Notes under the pieces: generated by a model
Databases searched by the model: none
The model's input: only the letters and a program-made list of their open reading frames with translations
Told to the model about the DNA's origin: nothing
Part shown: piece by piece, positions 7,402 through 13,347 of the stretch
How positions within the stretch are numbered: position 1 is the stretch's first letter
How the letters are laid out: each line of letters begins with the position of its first letter
Program-made: the position numbers and the translations under genes
Assembly: GCA_949292795.1 (NCBI GenBank)
Contig: CASFBR010000003.1
Location: forward strand, 1-37,010
DNA from: an uncultured Eubacteriales bacterium
GTDB lineage: Bacteria; Bacillota; Clostridia; Lachnospirales; Lachnospiraceae
DNA length: 37,010 nucleotides
Reading direction: 5' to 3'

Positions 7402-8841
7402 TTATTCGTCTATGGCGGCATCCGGTGCACTGTCCGGGAAAAAGCACTTGATAAAACGCGACATCCCGTCTTTAAGCTGGCGGGAGGTCAGACTGGCATA
7501 GCCAAGGATCAGGGTGGCGCCGGTATCCGGAGCCTTTAATGGCGCTGACATATATTCGGAAAGGCCGAACAGGCGGAGCCGGCATTGGCGGGCCTGCCAA
7601 AGAAGCTGCGCTTCGCTGCGGCCGTCCAGAAAGCGGATCAGCAGATGCAGGCCGCTGTTTTCGCCGGAAATGGCAATGAACCGGCGGTAAGGCTCTAACG
7701 CTTTTAAAATATAGTCCCTCTTATTTTTGTAGATCATACGCATCCGGTTGAGATGCCGCTCAAAATGTCCCTGCCGTATAAATTCGGTCATCTGCTTTTG
7801 CTCTGTGCGCGGGACCGTGTTGGAATAGAAGCTGTAATGCTCCCGGTAAATGTCAAGGAGCCGCGGCGGCAGGACAAGATAGCTGATTCGCATGGATGGT
7901 GCGATGGCCTTGGAAAATGTACCAAGATAGATGACCTTCTGCCGGGTATCAATACCCTGGAGACTTGGAATGGGCCGGCCTTTATAGCGAAATTCACTGT
8001 CGTAGTCGTCCTCGATAATATAGCGGTCCTCCCTGGCTGCCGCCCAGGCAAGAATTTCCTGACGCCGTCCGATGGGCATAACGATCCCCATGGGAAAATG
8101 ATGGGACGGCGTGATATAGGCGACGTTGGCCGGGCTTGCGGTAAGACCGTGCATATCCATGCCGTACTTGTCAAGGCCGATCGGGCAGACGTTAAAGCCA
8201 AGATGGGTCAGAATACGCCATGCCTGCATATAGGATGGATTTTCCATGGCAAAAATCGTTGCGGGGCCGAGAATCTGCGCCAGCAGCAAAAGCAGATAAT
8301 CAACGCCGGCGCCGACGATGATCTGTTTGGGCGTGCACACAACGCCCCGGCTTTGATGGAGATAAGCGGCAATGGCTTCGCGAAAATCCAGATCACCCTG
8401 GCGGTGTCCGGATTCAAACAAATGTGTATTGCGCTCGTCATAAAGAATATCCCGCATCGTCTTGCGCCATGTACCATAGGGAAAGTTTTCCAGATCAACA
8501 CCATAAGGGGAAAACTCAAAATCATAGACCGGCTTTGGCGCGGCCGCAGGGGCCGGCTGCTTTTCATAGGGCCCGATGGGCTTTAGGTTGGTCGAGATGT
8601 CACATACAAAATAGCCCCGTTTGGGAATGGATTCAATATATCCTTCATCCACAAGCTGCCCGTAAGCCATATCGATCGTATTCCGGCTGACTAAAAGATG
8701 GGAAGACAGCGCCCGGGTGGAGGGCAGCCTGTCTTTGCAGGCCAGGCGGCCGTTTTCAATTTCATTTCGGATATACCTGTAAATCTGTGTATATACCGGT
8801 ATTTTTGAAGCTGTATCAATATTTGGCGTAATTATAGACAT
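7402..8841 (-). CDS. MocR-type regulator (GntR HTH fused to PLP-dependent aminotransferase domain)
   Basis: A 479-residue DNA-binding protein. Residues ~14-80 are a GntR winged helix ('PVYTQIYRYIRNEIENG', 'LPSTRALSSHLLVSRNTI', 'YIESIPKRGYFV'). A Pro/Ala-rich linker (90-106) leads to a class-I aminotransferase fold with EDDYDSEF at 277-284 and the probable PLP-binding Lys311 in TFSKAIAPSMR. MocR proteins such as PdxR and GabR use PLP, or a PLP adduct, as effector. Targets here are unknown: the divergent neighbour is a VTC-like gene, and the PPOX-like flavoprotein lies nearby. The start at 8841 has AGGAGG 7 nt upstream and gives the standard N-terminus; a longer frame to 8946 lacks one. A promoter is visible upstream at 8968-8996. 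Confidence 0.92.
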   Translation of the reverse strand: MSIITPNIDTASKIPVYTQIYRYIRNEIENGRLACKDRLPSTRALSSHLLVSRNTIDMAYGQLVDEGYIESIPKRGYFVCDISTNLKPIGPYEKQPAPAAAPKPVYDFEFSPYGVDLENFPYGTWRKTMRDILYDERNTHLFESGHRQGDLDFREAIAAYLHQSRGVVCTPKQIIVGAGVDYLLLLLAQILGPATIFAMENPSYMQAWRILTHLGFNVCPIGLDKYGMDMHGLTASPANVAYITPSHHFPMGIVMPIGRRQEILAWAAAREDRYIIEDDYDSEFRYKGRPIPSLQGIDTRQKVIYLGTFSKAIAPSMRISYLVLPPRLLDIYREHYSFYSNTVPRTEQKQMTEFIRQGHFERHLNRMRMIYKNKRDYILKALEPYRRFIAISGENSGLHLLIRFLDGRSEAQLLWQARQCRLRLFGLSEYMSAPLKAPDTGATLILGYASLTSRQLKDGMSRFIKCFFPDSAPDAAIDE

Positions 8842-8967
8842 AGACGCCTCCTGTAAATTTTTGAATGTCCAAAAGCAGCAAATCCGGCAGCTTCTGGATA
8901 TGTGTTTGCCGGGAAAATGCCTGCACAGAATCGTGCTGCGGCACAATAGCAGCTGCCATTGTTATTA

Positions 8968-8996
8968 ATGGTAGCATGTTTAAGAGGTGTATACAA
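8968..8996 (-). promoter_or_regulatory. Probable promoter of the MocR gene
   Basis: On the minus strand TTGTAT (8996-8991), a 17-bp spacer and TACCAT (8973-8968), giving a leader of about 120 nt. It sits in the 279-bp divergent gap (8842-9120). I see no convincing plus-strand -35 for the VTC-like gene, only a TATAAT at 9091-9096. Confidence 0.5.
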
Positions 8997-9120
8997 GAAT
9001 GTTTTCAAAAATGAAAAAAGTATAAACAATTTTGGCCATAAATTAAGAAATATTTCAGTACAAGAACATCATAAGTTCATAGTTGCCGCATATAATAATA
9101 ATCATAGGAGGTATGCAAAA

Positions 9121-9792
9121 ATGAACTATGAAATTTTTTGCGAAGAAAGCAGCGTTATCGGAATTTATGATTATATGATGATAAAAAATAAAATCGAAAA
9201 GAGCAATGGTTACCGGGTGAGCTGTCAGGGACTGGTGCGGGGAATTTATTTTAATCAGGATATTAATTACCTTACAGAACGCGTCGGCGGGGGCAGCGCC
9301 AATACGGACCGGTATTCCATCAATATTTATGATAACGACCCGCAGCATATGGTACTTGATAAAAGGAGCAGCCGCGACGGAACGATTTTCAGGCAGCATA
9401 CATATATTTCTCCGGATCAGTGCGAGCGCATGATCCATAAAGATATAAAGTGGATGGCAGACAGTGAGAATCTTTTGTTCCGCGACCTGTATCTCCAGAT
9501 GACGATCAACCAGAAATGGCCGGGGGTTATTGTGGATTATACGCGTCAGGCTTACCGTCTGGCCGGCGGCGATTTCCTTGTTTTTGATACATCGATTCAG
9601 TCCTCCTACGACATTAAACTGGAGGCCATGAACATTGCCGGTCTGGCCGGGAAAGATTTTCATATGGAAAGCCGGCTGGAACCGGGGAAAGTGGTCATGA
9701 CGTACCGCCAGAGTCTTGGTATGCCAAAAATCCTTGCCGGCCTGATGGACCTTAGCGAAAATTACCGCCTGGCCGGGCATGCAGAGGTATAG
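9121..9792 (+). CDS. VTC/polyphosphate polymerase-domain-like protein, probably degenerate
   Basis: A 223-residue protein whose order of motifs follows the VTC (polyphosphate polymerase) tunnel fold: 'GLVRGIYFNQD' (usual YFD segment), 'RYSINIYDND' and 'MVLDKRS' (usual R-K-R and LE-K strands), 'VIVDYTRQAYR' (the well-kept YxR element), 'FLVFDTSI' (usual RITFD) and 'VVMTYRQSLGMPKIL' (usual EVKY...P). Several basic or acidic tunnel residues of active enzymes are replaced (R of RITFD, E and K of EVK), so catalysis is doubtful. Such proteins normally sit beside DUF4956 or CotH genes; none is here. The ATG at 9121 has AGGAGG about 12 nt upstream; a longer frame to 8959 has no ribosome binding site. 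Family call is moderate. Confidence 0.6.
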   Translation: MNYEIFCEESSVIGIYDYMMIKNKIEKSNGYRVSCQGLVRGIYFNQDINYLTERVGGGSANTDRYSINIYDNDPQHMVLDKRSSRDGTIFRQHTYISPDQCERMIHKDIKWMADSENLLFRDLYLQMTINQKWPGVIVDYTRQAYRLAGGDFLVFDTSIQSSYDIKLEAMNIAGLAGKDFHMESRLEPGKVVMTYRQSLGMPKILAGLMDLSENYRLAGHAEV

Positions 9793-9818
9793 CGGAATCG
9801 GCACCGGTTATTGTTTGA

Positions 9819-9898
9819 GTCTTTAAAAAGACAACTTTCATATTCTGAAAGCAATTTCATTGAAAGAAATTTACCTGACGATTTTGGAGTGCTATAAT
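9819..9898 (+). promoter_or_regulatory. Promoter and dyad operator-like sites of the C-glycoside deglycosidase operon
   Basis: A good promoter, TTTACC (9870-9875), 17-bp spacer, TATAAT (9893-9898), places the transcript start shortly before the AAGGAGG of the first gene. Just upstream are two related dyads, CTTTCA (9835-9840) / TGAAAG (9846-9851) and TTTCA (9855-9859) / TGAAA (9861-9865), and a near-palindrome around GTCTTTAAAAAGAC (from 9819). The dyads abut the -35, as activator or repressor sites do; the binding protein is unknown. Confidence 0.6.
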
Positions 9899-9927
9899 AA
9901 ATTTATCAAAAGAAGGAGGTAAATTTC

Positions 9928-10383
9928 ATGTTTGACCAGTATTTAATCAGAAAAGACAGTCTTTACAACGTTGTAGAAGACGGCAAGGTAACCGGATTTA
10001 AATTTGCAGTCAGAATCGCTGATTACAGAGGCTGCTTCTTATCTCTGCATAACGGCTATTATATTAACTGTGATGGGGTGGAATATCCAAGAGAGCTTCA
10101 GAGATTTGAGATCAACGGCAAAGCTCCGAGAGATTTTGAAGAAATAAAGACCTGTGTATGGGAACACTGGAATTACGATGATGAGGGATGGGTTTACGTT
10201 ACAAAGGAAGGCGGCCTTGCTCCTGGAAAGCATGTGATTGGGCTGCAGCAGTCGATTCTCGCTCAGTATGGCTATATGCCATGGGACGAAGAATGGGTGA
10301 AGAACCCGCCGGTACCTGGCAGCGGCGCAGGCTCCGGAAAGACAGCAGCTATTTGTCAGTTTGAATTGGAACTTCAGGAATAA
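9928..10383 (+). CDS. C-glycoside deglycosidase beta subunit (DUF6379 type), copy 1
   Basis: A 151-residue cytoplasmic beta-rich protein. It matches the small beta subunit (DUF6379) of C-glycoside deglycosidases, known from CarC, DfgB and the Dgp system, which pairs with a TIM-barrel alpha subunit to cleave the C-C bond of 3-keto C-glycosides such as those derived from puerarin or isoorientin. Recognisable stretches are 'NVVEDGKVTGFKFAVRI', 'RGCFLSLHNGYYI', 'CVWEHWNYDDEGW' and 'GLQQSILAQYGYMPWDEEW'. The small subunit supplies part of the active-site entrance in the described complexes. AAGGAGG lies 8-10 nt before the ATG. The gene is 17 nt upstream of its alpha partner, and a 95%-identical copy begins at 11560. 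Exact substrate unknown. Confidence 0.85.
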   Translation: MFDQYLIRKDSLYNVVEDGKVTGFKFAVRIADYRGCFLSLHNGYYINCDGVEYPRELQRFEINGKAPRDFEEIKTCVWEHWNYDDEGWVYVTKEGGLAPGKHVIGLQQSILAQYGYMPWDEEWVKNPPVPGSGAGSGKTAAICQFELELQE

Positions 10384-10400
10384 GGTAAGGAGGATTTGTT

Positions 10401-11456
10401 ATGGGTATCAAAAGAGGCGTATCGCTGTACAGCTATCAGCAGGCACAGTTTTTCAAAAAGATGGACTGGAAGGATATGATCCGCGAGGTTCACGATAACT
10501 TAAAGACCGATGGTATTGAGATCATTGATGAAGCAACGATCCGTGACTATCCGTTCCCGTCTGAACAGTTTATTTATGATTTCAGAGAGTATATGGCACG
10601 CTATAATATGAAGGCTGTGACGATGGATATTTATCTGGATGTTCATCAGTTCCGCGATCATGTTATGAATTACCGCGAGGCCGCAGAGCGCCTGAAAAAT
10701 GATATTCGTCTTGCCGCAAAGCTTGGCTTTGCCAATGTTCGTCCGCTCTGCCTTGTTCCGATTGAGGTTATTGAGATGGCGCTTCCTGTGGCTGAGGAAT
10801 GTAATGTGCGTATGGGTAAAGAAATCCATGCACCTCTGCCGATTTTTAAGGGCAATAAGCAGCAGCCAAAGCATGGTATGGCAGCAGCTTTGGATTTCAG
10901 AATGGCAGAGCAGATTCTTGAGCTTGCAGACAAGACAGGCAGCAAGCATGTCGGTCTTGTACCGGACTTTGGTATTTTCCAGCATCATCCGTCTCAGGTG
11001 GCGATCGACTATGCGAAACGTCATGCGAAAAATCCGGAGGTTATTGACTGGATTCTTGAAAATTCCAAAGATTATACGCTGGATGAAATGCCGGTTGTAC
11101 TTGATGAGAAGTTCCCGAATCACGGACTTGACGCAGGTACAGTAGAGCGCATGAGCCTCCATGAGATGTCCGGAGACCCGGAGGACCTTAAGAAGATTAT
11201 TCCATATATTGTCAGCATGCACGGTAAGTTCTATCAGATGACCGAAATCCCCGGCAAGCCTGGTCAGTATGAAGATAAGTCCATTGATTATGAAACACCG
11301 ATGCGTGTTCTGCGCGAGAATGGCTTTGAGGGCTATATTGATTCCGAATATGAAGGCCAGAGAGATCAGCAGGATATGGGCTATGAAAAGCTTCCTGACG
11401 AAGTGGAGGAGGTTCGCCGCCATCACGAGATGCTCAAACGCCTGAGCGAAGGCTGA
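10401..11456 (+). CDS. C-glycoside deglycosidase alpha subunit (TIM barrel, sugar phosphate isomerase/epimerase-like), copy 1
   Basis: A 351-residue (beta/alpha)8 protein of the xylose-isomerase-like / sugar phosphate isomerase-epimerase superfamily. Its position directly after the DUF6379 gene identifies it as the catalytic alpha subunit of a CarB/DfgA-type C-glycoside deglycosidase. Likely divalent-metal ligands, by position in the barrel, are Glu141 (KEIHAP), Asp189 (LVPDFG), His274 (SMHGKFY) and Glu316 (DSEYEG); His143 is a candidate acid-base residue (inference from the fold). The complex acts on a 3-oxo C-glycoside, releasing the aglycone by a beta-elimination-like C-C cleavage. AAGGAGG lies 9 nt before the ATG. 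Other isomerase-like functions remain possible until tested, but the pairing with DUF6379 is diagnostic. Confidence 0.85.
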   Translation: MGIKRGVSLYSYQQAQFFKKMDWKDMIREVHDNLKTDGIEIIDEATIRDYPFPSEQFIYDFREYMARYNMKAVTMDIYLDVHQFRDHVMNYREAAERLKNDIRLAAKLGFANVRPLCLVPIEVIEMALPVAEECNVRMGKEIHAPLPIFKGNKQQPKHGMAAALDFRMAEQILELADKTGSKHVGLVPDFGIFQHHPSQVAIDYAKRHAKNPEVIDWILENSKDYTLDEMPVVLDEKFPNHGLDAGTVERMSLHEMSGDPEDLKKIIPYIVSMHGKFYQMTEIPGKPGQYEDKSIDYETPMRVLRENGFEGYIDSEYEGQRDQQDMGYEKLPDEVEEVRRHHEMLKRLSEG

Positions 11457-11504
11457 TACATACTTACAGCAGGCAGAAGGATATTTTTGTGGATAAAAAT
11501 ATAT

Positions 11505-11535
11505 AAGGTCAAAGCCTTAAGCGGGCTTTGGCCTT
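11505..11535 (+). other. Stem-loop between the two deglycosidase gene pairs
   Basis: 12-bp stem AAGGTCAAAGCC (11505-11516) / GGCTTTGGCCTT (11524-11535) with one G-T pair and a 7-nt loop, preceded by an AT-only dyad ATATTTTT (11481-11488) / AAAAATAT (11495-11502). There is no T-run after the stem, so it looks like a transcript-stability or processing element, or a leaky attenuator, inside one operon. No promoter is evident in this 103-bp gap. Confidence 0.55.
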
Positions 11536-11559
11536 GATAAAAATAAGGGGGTATTTTTT

Positions 11560-12018
11560 ATGTTTGACCAGTATCTCATCCGAAAGGACAGCCTTCATAA
11601 TGTAGTGGAGGACGGCAAGGTTACGGGGTTTAAATTTGCCGTGCGCATCGCAGATTACAGAGGCTGCTTTTTATCACTGCACAATGGCTACTATATCAAC
11701 TGTGACGGCGTAGAATATCCGAAGGATCTTCAGCGCTTTGAGATCAACGGAAAGCCGCCCAGAACCTTTGACGAGATTAAGACCTGTGTGTGGGAGCACT
11801 GGAATTATGACGATGAAGGATGGGTTTATGTAACCAAAGAAGGCGGACTGGCACCAGGTAAGCATGTAATCGGACTTCAGCAGTCCATTCTCGCACAGTA
11901 CGGCTATATGCCATGGGACGAAGAATGGGTGAAGAATCCGCCGGTACCTGGAAGCGGCGCAGGTTCAGGAAAAACCGCAGTTATTTGCCAGTTTGAGCTG
12001 GAGCTTCAGAACGATTAA
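11560..12018 (+). CDS. C-glycoside deglycosidase beta subunit (DUF6379 type), copy 2
   Basis: A 152-residue paralogue of the protein at 9928. By eye it differs at seven positions in the first 150 residues (13, 55, 56, 66, 69, 71 and 141) and at the C-terminal tip (ND instead of E), so about 95% identity. The synonymous codons differ more than the protein does, which points to purifying selection after an older duplication, or recombination followed by drift. AAGGGGG lies about 10 nt before the ATG. The gene is followed 14 nt later by its own alpha subunit. Function as for copy 1. Confidence 0.85.
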   Translation: MFDQYLIRKDSLHNVVEDGKVTGFKFAVRIADYRGCFLSLHNGYYINCDGVEYPKDLQRFEINGKPPRTFDEIKTCVWEHWNYDDEGWVYVTKEGGLAPGKHVIGLQQSILAQYGYMPWDEEWVKNPPVPGSGAGSGKTAVICQFELELQND

Positions 12019-12032
12019 GGGGGTAATTGATT

Positions 12033-13091
12033 ATGGCCATTAAACGAGGTGTATCATTATATAGTTATCAGCAGGCACAGTTTTTTAAGCAGATGGACTG
12101 GAAGGCTATGATCCGTGAAGTCCGGGAGCATCTTGGAACGGACGGTATTGAGATCATTGACGAGGCGACGATCCGTGATTATCCATTCCCGTCTGAACAG
12201 TTTATTTATGATTTCAGAGAATATATGGCCCGCTATAACATGAAGGCTGTAACCATGGATATTTATATGGATGTTCATCAGTTCCGCGACCATGTGATGA
12301 ATATCCAGGAGGTTGCCGAGCGGCTTAAAAATGATATTCGTCTCGCAGCCAAGCTCGGCTTTGCCAATGTGCGCCCGCTCTGTGCAGTTCCGATTGAGGC
12401 TATTGAGCTTGCTCTGCCGACAGCTGAGAAATATAACGTGCGTATGGGTAAAGAAATTCATGCGCCAATGCCCATCAAACCGAGAAAATATAATGAGGAA
12501 AACCGCGGCATGCGCCGGACGATGGATTTCCGTATGGCTGAGCAGATACTTGAGCTGGCAGACCGTACGGGCAGCAAGCATGTCGGCCTTGTACCGGACT
12601 TTGGTATTTTCCAGCATTCTCCGTCTCAGGTGGCAATCGACTATGCGAAACGTCATGCAAAGAAGCCGGAGGCTGTGGATTTTATCCGTGAAAACTGCAC
12701 CTCCTACACAAAGGATGAGATGGTCAGAGTTGTCAATGAAAAATATCCCGACAGCGGCCTGACTGAAATGACGGTTGAGCAGATGTGGCTGCACCGCTCC
12801 TGCGCAGAACCGGAGGATTTGATCGATATTATCCCGTACATTGTAAGTATGCACGGCAAGTTCTATCAGATGACAGAGATTCCTGGAAAGCCGGGACAGT
12901 ATGAGGATAAGTCCATCGACTATGAAAATCCGATTCGTATTTTGCGTGAGAATGGCTTTGATGGTTATATTGATTCAGAATATGAGGGTCAGAGAAGCCA
13001 GCAGGATATGGGCTATGAGAATCTGCCCAATGAGATCGAAGAGGTTCGCCGTCATCATGAGATGTTAAAACGTCTCAGCGGTGAAGCTTAA
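12033..13091 (+). CDS. C-glycoside deglycosidase alpha subunit (TIM barrel), copy 2
   Basis: A 352-residue paralogue of the alpha subunit at 10401, about 79% identical (72 differences in 351 positions, counted by eye). All presumed metal ligands are kept (the KEIHAP Glu, LVPDFG Asp, SMHGKFY His and DSEYEG Glu). The changes cluster in residues ~146-164 and ~211-262, while residues 41-60, 165-210 and 265-300 are nearly unchanged. Those variable segments are likely loops that shape the substrate pocket (inference). The start is ATG 12033, with GGGGG 9 nt upstream; a TTG two codons earlier is less likely. A strong hairpin follows at 13149-13196, closing the four-gene array. Confidence 0.85.
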   Translation: MAIKRGVSLYSYQQAQFFKQMDWKAMIREVREHLGTDGIEIIDEATIRDYPFPSEQFIYDFREYMARYNMKAVTMDIYMDVHQFRDHVMNIQEVAERLKNDIRLAAKLGFANVRPLCAVPIEAIELALPTAEKYNVRMGKEIHAPMPIKPRKYNEENRGMRRTMDFRMAEQILELADRTGSKHVGLVPDFGIFQHSPSQVAIDYAKRHAKKPEAVDFIRENCTSYTKDEMVRVVNEKYPDSGLTEMTVEQMWLHRSCAEPEDLIDIIPYIVSMHGKFYQMTEIPGKPGQYEDKSIDYENPIRILRENGFDGYIDSEYEGQRSQQDMGYENLPNEIEEVRRHHEMLKRLSGEA

Positions 13092-13148
13092 GCCAGCCTG
13101 GATGCCAAAAAGGCGGCCCTGGCAGAAAAAAACACTAAATGATTATAT

Positions 13149-13196
13149 TATACCCCGGAAATCGCCGGCAGTACATGCGGCGATTTCCGGGGTATA
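13149..13196. terminator. Very strong perfect hairpin after the deglycosidase array
   Basis: A 19-bp perfect stem (13149-13167 / 13178-13196; core CCCCGGAAATCGCCG) with a 10-nt loop. There is no T-run immediately after it on either strand, so it may be a terminator with a poor tail, an mRNA 3' end stabiliser, or the core of a small inserted element. Flanking it is a 10-bp inverted repeat AACACTAAAT (13131-13140) / ATTTAGTGTT (13245-13254). Confidence 0.65.
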
Positions 13197-13229
13197 GTCG
13201 TTTATGGACGGCTGCCCGTGACATAAATG

Positions 13230-13259
13230 TTGCGTCCCACTGTGATTTAGTGTTATACT
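13230..13259 (+). promoter_or_regulatory. Probable promoter of the DUF5717-DUF5716 operon
   Basis: TTGCGT (13230-13235), 18-bp spacer, TATACT (13254-13259). The predicted start leaves a leader of about 80 nt. Confidence 0.55.
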
Positions 13260-13261
13260 AT

Positions 13262-13297
13262 AAAATACAAAATGTGTGAAAAATACAAAATAGGTGA
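13262..13297 (+). repeat. 18-bp tandem repeat in the leader of the DUF5717 gene
   Basis: Two direct copies, AAAATACAAAATGTGTGA (13262-13279) and AAAATACAAAATAGGTGA (13280-13297), just downstream of the -10 box; the core AAATACAAAA recurs a third time near 13313. Repeats at the transcript start can be operator sites or just low-complexity sequence. Confidence 0.75.
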
Positions 13298-13347
13298 CAG
13301 TATATCAGGCATAAATACAAAAAGAAAGAGATTGCAGGTGAGAAGCA

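Noticed and set aside
7753-8586. 277-codon plus-strand open frame opposite the MocR gene
   Set aside because: Antisense shadow of a well-conserved MocR protein; no recognisable motif and no ribosome binding site.
9793-9927. CcpA (cre) site ahead of the deglycosidase operon
   Set aside because: The dyads there do not fit the cre consensus; no CG core is present.
10318-10353. Gly/Ser-rich GSGAGSGKT in the beta subunits, resembling a P-loop
   Set aside because: The spacing fails the Walker A pattern (a Ser stands where the first Gly or Ala is required), and the rest of the protein is not a nucleotide-binding fold; it is likely a flexible linker.
10500-11426. 308-codon antisense open frame opposite the first alpha subunit (and a similar one opposite the second)
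   Set aside because: Long because of codon usage in the real gene; no start signal, and its conservation just follows the duplication.
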